From: Epiperipatus broadwayi
Taxonomy: Eukaryota > Onychophora > Udeonychophora > Euonychophora > Peripatidae
Assembly: GCA_028023455.1 (NCBI GenBank)
Contig: JAQFVV010012396.1
Coordinates: forward strand, 21,016,750-21,080,749
Reading direction: 5' to 3'
Length of the DNA stretch: 64,000 nt
Part shown: in pieces, positions 48,783 to 61,591 of the stretch
How the letters are laid out: each line of letters begins with the position of its first letter
How positions within the stretch are numbered: the stretch's first letter is position 1
Notes under the pieces: generated by a model
Seen by the model: only the letters and a program-made list of their open reading frames with translations
What the model was told of the DNA's origin: nothing
Database searches by the model: none
Program-made: the position numbers and the translations under genes

Positions 48783-50580
48783 ACTGATTTGTAAATTGTA
48801 TAAGTTACCATATCTGGATGCATGTATTAGGTGTACATTTAGGACAATTATATCTGTTTATTAACAAATAAAAAGAAAATTGGTTTATAGATCCAATAAA
48901 ACTATGAAGCATTTTACATTATGTAAAGAAATGTATTATATAAAATTAAATATAGTAAAATTATAACTTGTTTAATAAAGAAGAAAAAAGATAAAGTAGT
49001 TCATTTATTTAAGTTTTCTATATGCATACAAATGAAATAAATAGCTAAAAAAATGTGTACCATATTTTATGATCTTTTACATTTGTCTCTTGGAAAAGAT
49101 TAAATAAAATAAATTGCCCTTATTTAATGATATATTTGCTAATAAATCGTTATAACTATTTTATTGAAAATTATATAAAAGTAAAATTGAATAAGCTAGA
49201 AAAAGAATTTTGAAGTTCTGTCATAGTTTTTATTAATTTTTTTCACTTGACAGAAATGAAAGGCATTTTATAATTATTTGGAAAATAATGGTCTGAATGT
49301 GACAAAATCATGTTTGTATAATTAAATCTGGTATTCAAATTTGAAATAAAAAATTTTTGGAAAACATCCCAATATAAATTGATATAGATTCCAGTGGGAA
49401 AGCATGTTTATTAAAAAAATAAATACCATTAAAATATTTGGACAATGGTGTATAATGTCCTTGATATAAAGAAAATGTATAAGTCAATTTGAAATCAACA
49501 ATCATTTTTAATATTGAATTGGAGAAGGCAGCAGTGAAGACTGATTATAGGAAGAGAGGAGAAAATATTGAAAAAAACTAGATTGGCCACCAATAATAAA
49601 GCAAAAAAGACTGGACTATAATCAGCCAAAAATAAATCTAATGCAGAAGCTGCTGTTACTTTATGTCTAGCAGAAGAGAAAAGACATTGGTTAAAATTTT
49701 AGCCATCAGATTTCTGTGATAGAATAGTTAACATTGCTAACTAATGATTATTTAAAAAATATTTTTCAATACTATATCTAACTCAGAAATCTTGATAATA
49801 TTTGTTAGCTGAAGAGTATTTGTCATGGGCAGCTAAAGAACAAAAGACACACCAGTCAATGAACTACAACTGTGTCGTTAAATCCAGATATGAAAAATTG
49901 ATTGTGTATAGGATAAAACTTTAACTGCTTACAAAAAAGAAAATTATGCCATAAGAAAAAAAGATTGCTGCTCTAAGATCTACTAAGTACTTATTTATAG
50001 TGAGATTCATTTTCTTTGTCTACAGTCATTGTTGCTCAAAAAGGTTAATTGAAATAAAGAAAGACTGAAATTGTAAAGACTATGATTTAAAATGTGCATA
50101 AGAGGTAGAAACTGTAATTTTAAGATATCAACAAAATACTCCTCTAAAATATTCATTATGTGGTTACATCAGGTATTTAGTGCTGATTACACAAAATAAA
50201 AGTATATAATTACATAATATATTCCAAGTTTTTTTTTTTAATTTTTCTATAGTGGTAACAATTATATAGCAATTGGAAATTTGTATAAGGAGCCATCATT
50301 TAATCTTCAATATTGAGAAATTGTATAAAGTATTATTAAGATATAAAATGCACATGCACACACAAATTATATTCCATTGTCTTCCATATACATTTAATAT
50401 TTATTCCCTCCTTTTTTACTTTTAACCAACGAAGTTCATTACTTTAAGTTAGCATTTCAGACTGTCATTGACCAAAGGTCTTGAAAATTACTATAATGTG
50501 TTCTATCTTTTTCTCTAATATTTTTTAACATAATCCAAAATAAAATTGAGTGCTTTCTAGTGTTATTGTTGTATATATAT
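48783..50580. other. AT-rich stretch, no supported gene
   Basis: Between 49380 and 50100 the sequence is A-rich with runs of lysine-like codons broken by stops, possibly a very old pseudogene, but no motif was recognised. Confidence 0.4.
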
Positions 50581-52645
50581 TATAACGATCGAAATGAAAG
50601 TGAAGATCGAATCTAACCGCAAAACCAATATCTGCTCTACAAGGTGCCATCTAGGCATTTGAGCCTAGAAAAATTTATAAAGTAGGCAGATACGCGCTGT
50701 TAAGATTCCACTTTATTTAAATATTCCGATCGTTAGCCCAAGTCACTAGCTCAGCGGAGACGCAGAGATAAAAATCTATATCTTAATTTATATTTTAAAT
50801 ATCAATAAATAAAAGCCACTGCCAGAAATTAACACATAAAAATATTTATTTACGCACATATAAAATATTTAAATTTTGAGGAATAAGTTTAACATTTTAG
50901 ATTTTTATATTAACTTTTAATTTTACATTTAACTAAGTTTCAATGAGTTTAATATTTTATTTAGCTAGTCAAGTATGAATAGACTACATAGATCTGCATT
51001 TGAAAAGAAAATATTCTTCCCTGATTTAACCTTAGGCCACAAATATCGCAACCAAACTGGTGCCAATCCATCTGATACATTCATGTATTCAATGTAGCAT
51101 GATACGACAATTCAAAATACTATACTGTCACGAAAGTACATCTGAACAGTAAGTAGAATTAGAGAAGACATTGACTCTCCACCAACAGGAATGTCACATC
51201 TGTTGGCAAGTAGAACAATAAACAAAAAACTCCATAGGAATGGACTGCGGTCTTCTGCCGACTTACAAACCCATCCATAGGCAAACAGGGGGTGTGTGGC
51301 GTATATCTATAATCCTGCCCATAGCAGACCTCATACTACATCTACAATTACACAAATATATCCAATTCATTGAACCAATTCAACTATGAAATGAATAACC
51401 TAAGATTACCCTCCCTTAATATAACTTTACAAAACTATATAGCCATTCACGCCCGACTTAAATTTAACATTTAAATACGTTCGCACAGATTATTTTTATA
51501 AATTTGCTTTTAAAATGTTGAGTATAGATCGGCTGCACAGATTCCATGGTCAAAAACATCCAAATTAAACACAATCGATCAAAATACAAAATCATCGATC
51601 ACGTCAATTGCAAAGGGAATACACAAGGCTCCGTGGCATTCATCGTAAGATGCCCGCATTAACCTCGTTGACCTATATATTCTAATCAAATGTGAAAACT
51701 TCAACATAATCAACCGCTAACGAACCTATGCAACGTCTATACCCAACCTAAATTTCATCATTTAAAATTTAAACAATAAACAATTTATACAATAAGAAAG
51801 AAAAAAAATGGAAATGATTTTTATCAATCGGAAAACATATAAAATTAAACATTATTAATTTGATTTGAAAACTTACAAGAGTCAGATAAGAGTCCGTTTA
51901 ACATTTAAGTTGGCTTGTTTATCAATTTGTAAAACTTGACGAAAGTTCTTAATTGATTTTAACAATTGTTCATTTCATATAGCTTATGGTAGAAGAGTCC
52001 AGGTTTCTGCTTTTAATTCCCGTGACGTCTCCATTGGAAGATAATGTTCTGGAGATGGCAATAGCTGGTTCAAGGTATCACAGTCTTTTCATTTTTCTTT
52101 TTAAATAGAGAGTGTGGTATGTGCGTCCTACCACATCTCTCAAACACACAATGCTGGAACTGTCTGAAAAAACTGTATTTCCCTTTTTATATTATCCACA
52201 CGGATTCAATTTACAAAACGTCACTAATCCATCACTTTCGTTAGGGTCTGAGCCAAGGCTTAGTGCTTCCATTGGTCAAGCTAATTTCTCTTTTTTTCTT
52301 ATCTATCTTTCATCAGATCATTTTAATTATACAAGAGCCCACGGCTAGCTTGCTTTTCAAACAATTTATAAACAATCATTTCCATTTACAGATTACAAGA
52401 ATTAATTAATACCTGTTTTTATTTTTAAATCTTATACTTTTTTTTTTTTATAAAAAAGTACGCTCAAATACTTATTTATTTGTTTTTTTTTTTTTAAAAA
52501 TATTTTTAAAGTTTGGCATCTGTGTGAATGTATATACGTTTAACAAACATTTTAATTTTAGCGTTTAGTTTTTTTTTACTTTTATTTGCGAACATTTAAG
52601 TTTTTATTTTAAATTAATGTAACGACATATTTATATATCGTTACA
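50581..52645 (-). mobile_element. Compositionally distinct block, possible long LTR or non-autonomous element
   Basis: A 2.06-kb block clearly richer in G+C than its surroundings. It begins TATAACGAT (50581-50589) and ends ATCGTTACA (52637-52645): reverse complements with one mismatch, and close to TG...CA-type LTR termini. The right end also forms a hairpin TGTAACGA/TCGTTACA (52619-52645). On the minus strand a CCAAT word (52276-52270) lies about 75 bases upstream of a good TATA box (52194-52181). No gag or pol motif was read. Alternatives are a solo LTR, a large MITE, or a host promoter region. The open frame at 52112-52348 lies on the opposite strand to that promoter and is not supported. 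Confidence 0.4.
52181..52276 (-). promoter_or_regulatory. CCAAT plus TATA box, minus strand
   Basis: Minus-strand ACCAATGG at 52276-52269 is followed after about 75 bases by TAATATAAAAAGGG at 52194-52181, the classical spacing of a pol II core promoter. A start near 52155-52165 would be expected. In so AT-rich a genome a TATA-like word alone is weak; the GC-richer surroundings and the CCAAT word strengthen it. Confidence 0.4.
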
Positions 52646-52692
52646 ATATATATATATATATGCTGAAATGAAGATTTTCATGGGTTATATAT

Positions 52693-53347
52693 ATAAAATA
52701 CATATTTTGCGGGTTCATCCGTGTTAAAAAATTTTAATATTAATATTCCGACGTTTCGACTTGGTCTCACACAAGTCATGCACTGGGTGATAAAAGGTAG
52801 AAAGACAGTTGTAGAGGCACTACAATCACTGACTTGAATAAATGTTAAAATTCCACCGATAGCAAATTTGTTAAATTTAAGAATGTTTTTTTAAAAAAAT
52901 CTTTCCAAATAGGAGGAAGTTTGCATGTATCATCTTGCTTATTGATACAATCTGGCCTTTTAAGTATCTCAATGGCTTCTCTAATTTTGCACTGGTAGAG
53001 ATTATCTAGTACCAGGATCATATTCAGATGTGATAATCTCTACCAGTGCAAAATTAGAGAAGCCATTGAGATACTTAAAAGACCAGATTGTATCAATAAA
53101 CGAGATGATACATGCAAACTTCCTCCTATTTGGAAAGATTTTTTTAAAAAAACATTCTTAAATTTAACATTTTTGGTATTGGTGGAACTTTAACATTTAT
53201 TGAAATCAGTGATTGTAGCGCCTCTACAACTGTCTTTCTACCTTTTATCACCCAGTGGATGACTTGTGTGACCAAGTTGAAACATCGAAATATTAATATT
53301 AAAATTTTTTAACATGGATAAACCCGCAAAATATGTATTATATATAT
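52693..53347. mobile_element. Penelope-like element palindrome (lineage 1)
   Basis: The arms at about 52693-53007 and 53032-53347 are near-identical reverse complements. Both encode, pointing outward, the PLE endonuclease C-terminus; the right arm reads KIREAIEILKRPDCINK then LPPIWKDF at about 53043-53150 without stops. Beyond the coding end each arm holds GGATGACTTGTGTG, CCAAGT and GAAAC, a hairpin followed by GAAAC like the hammerhead-like motif of PLE ends. The outer ends read AACAYGGATRAACCCGCAAA. It is two 5'-truncated copies head-to-head around a 25-base centre. The same 3' half occurs singly at 0.84-1.30 kb. Confidence 0.85.
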
Positions 53348-54090
53348 ATATAGTGCACCACAAGGCATATAAGATAAAAGTGCTTGCTTGAATATTCATG
53401 TACATACTCTTTGCGTAGGCTTATAATGAATAATTAATATTATCAGTATTATTAAATAACTTAGAGCTTGGTATTCAAATATTGTCAAAACAAGGGCAAT
53501 CATGAAATAAATATATCTGGTTCTGTGTATCCCTATGACACAGTGTATAGTATGCTAATAATTATTAATTGTATTTTAAAACAAAACAACTTATAGTTCC
53601 ATCATTGATTTTCTTTTATATTTTTGAACAGCTTAAAAGCTTTTTATTGTATATTAATTTATTAATATTTTGGAATTTATTTTATATTACAATATACAAA
53701 ATCTGAAAATCATTGAAATTAATATAATGTTTTAAAAGTTTTCTGAAATAATATACAGATTTTATCCCATCTCAGTTATGAGATTAGTTATTTATAAATT
53801 ATAACAGATAATTTCCAAAAAATTAAATTATTTAAATTTATATGCAGGGATTATTTTTAATAACTGACATATTGTGTTAAAGATTACATCATTTTACAGC
53901 ATATTGTTAATGTCAGGTTAGGTTGTAACATATAAATTCAACAAACTTAGACTAAGTACTGTTTTAAGATAAATTTTTATAATTACTTAGTGATTATATA
54001 CAATTTATTAAATATAAATAATTGATGTCTTAATATTTATTTATAAATGCAATTTTTACCATCTCTTATACTAGCACATAATTGTTATTA
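53348..54090. other. AT-rich stretch, no gene seen
   Basis: No feature recognised. Confidence 0.45.
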
Positions 54091-54206
54091 AACAAGGCAA
54101 AACTCTCCATACAGTAGTGTTACCCTGTGCCAACCTTCTGGAATCCATTGATTACTCTGGTTGGCACAGGGTGGCACTACTGTATAGAAAGTTTTGTCTT
54201 GTTTAA
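54091..54206. mobile_element. Small hairpin element related to element C
   Basis: AACAAGGCAAAACTCTCCAT (54091-54110) pairs with the complement at 54187-54206, and the arms continue inward (TGTGCCAACC with GGTTGGCACA) to a loop containing ATCCATTGATTACT. The ends resemble the AACAGGCAAAACTCAC terminus of element C, so this is probably a deletion derivative. Confidence 0.85.
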
Positions 54207-54839
54207 ATGCAATTTTTAATAATGTTGTCACCATGCTGACTTTAAAAATCTAAGTGAAGAATATGTTAAAAAATTTGCAGTCTTAAAAATTTTTAATAAT
54301 CATAATTTTATATTTGAAATATACGGCAAATATTCAAAAAATATTAATGGACTATCATAATCTGTTGTCAGTAATTTACAGTTACAACATCATAAATCCA
54401 GCTTGCCTGCTTTTAACATATCAAAAAAAAATCATGAAAAAATCCTATAAATTTTTTCATCATAAAACTTCACTATTTTGCTATAATTTTGAATTTTTAA
54501 AAAGAAAATCAGCAATTTAATATATTAAAAAAATAGTAAATATAATTCATTCAAAAATGAAGTTTAAAAAAAAAATTCAGCAAAATTAAATTCAATGTGT
54601 TCACAGGTTTATATTTCGTTTTTTAATATGTTTTATTCTCCTCTATTCTTAGACTCTCTCAAAAAAAATATTTTCATTTACAATGCTAGTAGAATTTTTA
54701 AAAAAAGAGACTTGGCAAGAAGTTGATAAATTTTCTTATTTCTATATTGGATAATATTTAGTTTGCATCTTAATTCCAGACCCACTAAAGATGTGTGTTA
54801 ATGTATATATACTATTTAGTTAATATATATATATATATG
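54207..54839. other. AT-rich stretch with a short duplication
   Basis: TATATACTATTTAGTTAAT occurs twice around 54806 and 54840. The open frame at 54314-54520 is K/S/F-rich without a supported domain. Confidence 0.45.
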
Positions 54840-55325
54840 TATATATACTATTTAGTTAATAAAAGAGCATATGAGAACACTTAGTGTGAATTTCACTATG
54901 TAATTATCTACTATTTGGTAGACTGCTTGCTCATTCATGCACACATAAATGTATATAAATAATTTGTCATGTTATTAAACTATTTTATTGTCTAAACTTA
55001 TTTGAGTCATTTAAATTCTGTTTTCTCCACTTCCACACATACAACCATCCATATGCCTATTTAATTAAGTTGTAATGTAGTTAGTAAATAAGTCTCATTT
55101 TCTTCTCCACTTTGCTAGTGGGCCGGATTTTAGAATAAATTCTCATTTGCCATCATTATATGTTATTCATTAGATGTTTGATCTGGGGCTTAGGGAATGG
55201 GTTTGAATTCAGGTTGGTCCCTGACCTAAATCTTGACTGGGTTTGAATTACATTTTTTGAGTTCCAGCTTCTGTTAGATGGGTCAACATGTTTTGACCGA
55301 TACAGTATGTGTTTTCCAAACATAA
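54840..55325 (+). mobile_element. tRNA-derived SINE-like repeat, copy 2
   Basis: Inverted relative to copy 1 (2.48-3.02 kb), with the same block order: GCATATGAGAACA, GGTAGACTGCTTGCTCATTC, TTATTCATTAGATGTTTGAT (A-box-like, 55162-55181), GGTTTGAATTC (B-box-like, 55200-55210), TGGTCCCTGACC. Near 55283-55303 a stem GTCAA/TTGAC followed by CGATAC, after TTAGATG, looks like a worn CTGATGA-stem-GAAAC core. Confidence 0.6.
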
Positions 55326-57680
55326 ACCAAAGAAATTTTATTAATGAACTTAATCATTTACAGTGCTCTGAGAAGGAAAAATTGCTGCTGGCATAATTTA
55401 ACTTTATTTACAAATTTAACTTTTCTTGAAACTTAATCACATGCAACACTCAGAAAAAGAAATGGCTGTCTGAATATTGCAAACTTTGTGAATTTTAATG
55501 GATTTTTAAAATTTGTTTATTTACATTTTCCTTTGGATCATGTATAATTAAAGTCAAGCATAATCCATGGCTCCACTAAATATAAAACTTCAAGCATAGC
55601 ATTAACTCCTACTCATATAGAGATAAAATAATTCAATTTAACAAAAATGCTGTTTATTTATGACTTATTAATGGAAATGGAAAGGATTGTCCTGGGTTAG
55701 CTTCCCGACCGATGCTTTGACATATGAAAAAAAAAAAGTTCTGTATTTGTTTTGTTTTAATTTTTGAGACTTTCTATCTTTTTTATTCTTTCTTTCTCTG
55801 GAAATAGAAAGGTTGGGATACTGCTAATGGTGATGGTGATGTGATTCTATATATTAAAAAAATTGCCATGAAGTGTAATGGTTATATTTATTGTTTATAA
55901 TATTCTACTGACTAATATCTAAACAAAAACTTAATATAAGTTATTTTATACCTGAAATAAATAAATCCCCTTTTTTTAAATCCAAGATTTTATTTTTTTT
56001 AAGTGGATTGATATTTGATCTGACTTGTATTTAAAAACTTTTTTTTTTCTTTAAATTTCTCAAAGTTGAAAGGTTTAAATGGCTGGAGGTAACACATGTT
56101 AGAAGGAAATATTCTTTTACAAATTGCTACTAATTTATTTATGTATGTAATAAAGACAACATAGTTTCAATTAATAAAAAAAAATGTAAATAAGGAAATA
56201 AAAATATTTAATGTATTAATAAATGAGTCCTAAATTGTTTCTTAAAAAATTGTCTTCTCATGTCACCTGAAGCAATTTTTAATTTTATAAATAAATTTCT
56301 TTGATAATTCTATAGTTAAAAAACCACTTCAATTTATGAATAACATATTTTGAATAACTTTAATTAAAATATTTTAGATATTATTTATGAAAATATCAGT
56401 TGCAAAACAACAAATACCTTATAGAAATAATAAATCAAGAATAGTTAAATATAAAAAATAATAATTGTTATTCTTGATATTTAATATTTAATTACTTAAT
56501 AAAATGACATTTTTTGAATAATTCTATAAAAAGTCATGCTCAATAATAATACGGATATTTGTAAATAGTTTTTTTTTTCTCTGATGTTTTATTCCATATG
56601 TGTTCCACATGGGGAGATTCTGCAATACTTAGAAAAAAAATATATTCACCCGGATCAAGTAGCTATTTTTTTTGTCTCCTCAACACGTGTTTCTCTATCA
56701 ATGATAAAAAATAAGTAAATAACATGTTGCTATACAAACATAAATAATAACTTTAAAAAAAAAAAAAAAATAGATACTTTCAGTATTCAAAAAATATGAT
56801 TTCTAAATTTCAAAAAAGGATAACTATAATTACAGGATTACAATTATTTTGAACTAGCGGAGTAATGTGTAATTATTTACGGTTTATTTAACTTTAAAAC
56901 ATACGTTATTGCAAATATTATATGATTACACATTTAATGCGCTATACAGGAATCAGGACATTACACTGTATGTTTTCATGTCCTAAAAAGAAGACTCAAT
57001 AAATATAAAATTCCACCACAATTTTGAATAGTTACAGAAATAACATTTTGCATATAAGCTATTATATAAATAGCACGAAGAGGTTTTTTTAAAGTCTAAC
57101 AATTACAATGGTGTTGGTAGCTTGACTAAACTTTATGTTGCTGAAAAGATATCAGTTGAAGTGAGTGTTGGTCTTTGGTTTTTTATTTTAGCTAATTTAT
57201 TATGAAAAAATGATTGAAGCTTCTAAGATATAATATTAAAACAAGAATGATATTTTAAAAACCATAAGACTAAGCATATAAATGTACTATTTATTTAATA
57301 AGTCGTTTTAGCTTTTCCTGCTTTTAGAAATTTCTCTGCACTATTTGTGAAATTATGCAATAACAATTCCGGCTCTAATTTATATGCATAGAGTGTAACT
57401 CCAATGTTACATTTTTATTTTTTGCCTTCTGAGTTCTTATTTTTCTCTCACCCCCCCCCACACCATTCTTTTTTTATTTATTTTAGTAATTATAATAGTC
57501 ATACTTCATTATGAATAAATATTAATGGTGATTATATATAGTACTAATATAATTGAATTCAGTGTTATTAAATATTGCAAAGACACCATCTCTTTTTGCA
57601 TAGTGATAATAATTTCAATATGAAATGCATTATTTACACTTACATCCACATACATGCATCAAATTTCAGTATAATTATGT
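55326..57680. other. AT-rich stretch, no gene seen
   Basis: Homopolymers only: T runs near 56040 and 56570, an A run at about 56755-56770 and a C run at 57453-57461. Confidence 0.45.
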
Positions 57681-58035
57681 CAGTTTGTTAATCTTAAACT
57701 TCATCAGTTTTAATTTCAAACTAATCATGTTGACTGAGATATAAATTGCTTTAAAGAATTGTATTAAAAATTAATTGAATGGTTAGTTTCTTAAAAAAAT
57801 GTGTAGCATATGAATACTAGAAACTACAAAGTGAACATCAATCCAAGAACTTTTGAATTGGAGTCTGTTCATTTTAAACTTCAGCAGCTTTAGATTCAAC
57901 TAATCATGTTAACTCAAATATAAAATTCTTTAAAGAATTATATTAAAAATTAATTAAATTGTTGGTTTCTCAGAACATGTAGTATTTGAATATCAGAAGC
58001 CACAAGGTAAGCATCAATTCAAGAAGCTTTGACTT
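57681..58035. repeat. 180-bp tandem duplication, diverged
   Basis: ATCTTAAACTTCATCAG at 57691 and ATTTTAAACTTCAGCAG at 57871 set a 180-base period; later blocks (CAACTAATCATGTT, AAAAATTAATT) recur in phase. About 80% identity by eye. Confidence 0.85.
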
Positions 58036-59261
58036 TCCAATTCATTATTGTAAAGAATTATGGATCAGAGAAATATATTGACTAGTTTTTTGATAATAAT
58101 TATGTTATTTACAACATGTTTATGGAAAGTGTGTAATTAGGATTTTTATTGAATATTAAAATGAAAGTGAATTTTTATTAATATTATAAAAAGTTAAATA
58201 TTTAAGAGGATTGTAAATGAAAAAAAGGTTAATTATTGAAGAAAAATATGTATTTGAATTACACATTGGGAAAAAAATAATCAAATGTCAATTTGCTCAA
58301 ACATAAGTTCATGTTTTGGCAGGATCATTGGAATATATACAAGAATTTTAATCTCCAGATTTAGACATTGTATCACTGCACTAAAACCACATAAGGCAGA
58401 ACACAGAGGTACAAAATTAAAAAAAATATTTTATGCTAATATCAAAAAAAAAAATCATAAATATGAGAGGTTTCAGAATATTGGAACAGATAAGAAGACT
58501 TTAAAATGTCAGGAAACATGTGAGACTTTGGTTTTACAGACTACTAATGATGATCTAATTTAAAAACATTATTATAAAAATAATTTCAAACAGTAATTAA
58601 TTGTAGTAATTTTAAATGAAAATAATATATTTTCAAAATATTGTATTAAAATATTAATACACATTGCATAAAATATTAAAAGATAGCTTATAATGTATCA
58701 ACAAATAGAAAAGTGATCAAATGAATTATAATATAAGTGATTAAAAAAGCTTAAGCATCAGAAATAAAAGAGATATCTCAGCTGTGTCCACATACTTTGA
58801 ACTCCAATGTCTGCCTCTCTACTACTGTTTCAAATTATGCAGGACACAAGATTAAATAACTACCATGAAACATGAATAGTAAATGTAAAAATTACCTTTC
58901 ATGTTTGGTTATTGGCTTTTCACTTTATTTTTCTGAAATACAAGAGCCACCATTTTTATGGGTGTCTAGTAATAATGGAGATGTTTTTAAATCAACCATC
59001 TCACAAAAACAAAAATACAATTTACAAATAAGCCAAAGCTCACAAGAAAAAAATACAGAATACCCTCAGTACTAAATTTTGAAAATATAAACTTATTTCT
59101 GTGCATGTGTAAAACAAAGTCTATATTAATTATAAAAGTATTATAAAATGGACAACAATCAATGAATGTCAATATATTACCTGTCCATTGTTTTTTGAAC
59201 AACCAGTTGATTTATAAATTAACCTTTAAATATATAACTGTTTATTAACATGTGTTTATAT
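58036..59261. other. AT-rich stretch, one unassigned small frame
   Basis: The frame at 58285-58563 (92 codons, basic, six Cys) begins at an ATG and ends at TAA. It resembles nothing recognised and has no homopolymer bias, but nothing supports expression. Other frames near 58900-59200 overlap on both strands and are not supported. Confidence 0.3.
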
Positions 59262-59754
59262 ATTGGACTCTTTCCATCATCTAATATAAAGTATTGAATG
59301 TCTTTAAAAAATAACTTTATTTAAATTTTCAAAGTACATTCACATGTTAAAAATAGCACATATGTGAGTGTTTGCAAAACATTTCAAAAGATATTATTTC
59401 CTCCTCTTCTTCAGATATTGCTGGGCCTGATCAGTGACAGTACTTGCATGAAAATCAAACTTGGACCCTTATATTTTTGAATATTGAAATTCAAGGTAAC
59501 ACTCTAACCAACTGAATCATCCTAATAAAGGCACATTTAATTTGAGAGTTAACTTAAAATTCAATATTCAAAGAATATAACTATAAGGGTCCAAGTTTGA
59601 TTCCCATTCTAATATACTTTCACTGGTCAGGCCAACAGCCCATCCCTCTTGAAATGTTATGCATATACTCACCTCTATTGAATGTACTTTGAAAATTGAA
59701 ATAAAGTTATTTTTTTTAAGACATTCATCTATATTAGATAATGGAAATAGTTCA
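59262..59754. mobile_element. Palindromic tRNA-derived SINE pair
   Basis: The arms at about 59273-59487 and 59556-59747 are diverged reverse complements (TTTCCATCATCTAATATA at the left edge, TATATTAGATAATGGAAA at the right). The left copy contains a clear tRNA-like head on the minus strand. The right copy starts inside the same head (GGTCCAAGTTTGATTCCC, 59588-59605, plus strand). Two SINEs are therefore fused head-to-head, the right one 5'-truncated within the tRNA part. The shared tail includes TTTCAAAGTACATT/AATGTACTTTGAAA. Confidence 0.8.
59445..59527 (-). other. tRNA-like SINE head with A and B boxes
   Basis: The minus strand reads TGATTCAGTTGGTTAGAGTG at 59519-59500, a canonical D-arm/A-box, and GGTCCAAGTTTGATTTTC at 59467-59450, a canonical T-arm/B-box with one or two changes. 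The length of about 80 bases equals a tRNA. No closed acceptor stem or CCA context, so it is a retroposed pol III promoter rather than a working tRNA. Confidence 0.75.
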
Positions 59755-60442
59755 GTACATAAATACAGCTAAAACACTATCACCATAAACATTCACAAAA
59801 ACACTACACATTAACTTTATTAGAAAATATTAAACAATGTATTGAATCTCTGTTACATTGGAAATGTCATCAAAATTTGAACTAATTTTGTTCAACAATT
59901 GAATGTACTGTTCAGTTAGTCAAAACGTTTTTCTAAAGTAAAATGAATTAGACTATCTTGAAAATATAATTCATATTATTCTGATTATTGTACAACATTT
60001 TAGAGAGTTAAAGCTTGATGAACAAGTCAATATGATCAAATTTGCTTATTTTACAAAACAAAAATTAGAAAAATTATGTAAACACTTAAAGTAAACTAAA
60101 CTAAGGATAAAAATTTACATAAATATTTAAAATAGTTTTATTTGTAAAAGATATTGGAAGTACCTTTAAAGATTTAATGCTTCTTTCAAATATATATTTT
60201 AATGTTAATCAGGAGGTATTCATAAGTGATAGTTGTTATGAATATTCATTACCCACATCAATCCATTAGAAGTAAAAAATATTTGGAGATATAGTGTTCT
60301 ATAACAATTATACAAAAACTCAACAAAAATGAATAAGAATGCAGAATATTGGACAACAGTAAAAGTTTTCCTCTAAAGAGTAAAATGTCAATAAAGTTCA
60401 AACTTAAAAAGCAAAAAAACACTAATATAAATTATTTTAATT

Positions 60443-60848
60443 TACATTAATCTGAGAGACTGCAAACCTCTCACACTTATTAGCCAATCAGGTGTTATTA
60501 ATAGTGATCAAATTGTAAATACAAGACAGAGAATTTAACAAGAAGAGGGTGTCCACCCTCCTCTTTACTTGTCTTTCTATATATCCAAGCCAGTCTGAAG
60601 TAGCGATCAAATCGTAAATACATGACAGAGAATTTAACAAGAAGAGGGCGTCCACCCTTGTGTTTCTTATTATCCAAGCCAGTCTGAAGAACTTCAGACT
60701 GGCTTGAATATATAGAAAGACAAGTAAAGAGGAGGGTGGACGCCCTCTTTTTGTTAACTTCTCGGTATTGTATTTACGATTTGATCGCTATTAATAACAC
60801 CTGATTGGCTAATAAGCACGAGAGGTTTGCAGTCTCTCAGATTAATTT
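60443..60848. mobile_element. Palindromic element with an extra internal direct copy
   Basis: Left arm about 60453-60599, right arm about 60692-60838, near-perfect reverse complements starting AATCTGAGAGACTGCAAACC. Between them, 60601-60691 is a direct copy of the inner left arm (GATCAAATCGTAAATAC, GAGGGCGTCCACCC, CCAAGCCAGTCTGAAG) with an internal gap. So the order is unit, partial direct unit, inverted unit. No coding; family unknown. Confidence 0.9.
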
Positions 60849-61591
60849 CAAATACTGTTTGCACTTTATAAATTAAATATTATTTAATTTACATTATAAA
60901 GCAGAAAGTTTTAAAACCCAGTGTTCATTTATTTGAAAACATTCAGCAAAGAAATATAAATTGTACTAAAGAGAACATTAATAGAAAATGTTATAGTCCA
61001 TACACTTTTGGATTGAAGAATGAGAGAATTTAAATATAGTTATTTTAGTCAGGTGGACCATTACTTTTAGCAAGGTTTATAACTTACTGTATGCTCAAAG
61101 GTATTTTTATTATTATTAGAATCAATATAAATAAGCAAGTAATAGAAGGAAAGATATATGAAATATTACAATCACTTTATCATAACGATTATAAAAAACA
61201 ACTTAAAACACTACATTCGATTGAGGAATTATATAGTATATAAATAGGAGAAGTGATAAGTTTTGATGGAGTAGTCTTTATCTTTTAGGTATATCACTTT
61301 CAAGTGAGCTAAATCATTTAAAGTAGCACACATTAATTAAATTTAGAAAGAGAAATAAATAAAATATTTTGATTTAAAAAAATAATTTGAAACTATTTAA
61401 TTAGTCATTATTCTCTAATTAAATAATCAATTTACAGTTTATTTTTAGAGATGAGTTTAGAGACCATTATGAATTACATAACTTTCTTTAAGTTGTAATT
61501 ATTTTTCTATCACATTTCAAATACCACTTTTTTAATAGTCAAAGCTTCAAAACTCAGTGAGTGATATTTATTTTGGTAGCATTTATTTTAC
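60849..61591. other. AT-rich stretch, no gene seen
   Basis: No feature recognised. Confidence 0.45.

Noticed and set aside
54314-54520. Possible LINE C-terminus ending in KRKSAI, like KRKSVI at 36.69 kb
   Set aside because: The agreement covers only a few lysine-rich codons in AT-rich sequence; no upstream reverse-transcriptase block was found.
58285-58563. Small basic Cys-containing open frame of 92 codons
   Set aside because: No motif, no promoter, no homologue recalled; the length is within what AT-rich sequence allows occasionally. It was left unassigned.
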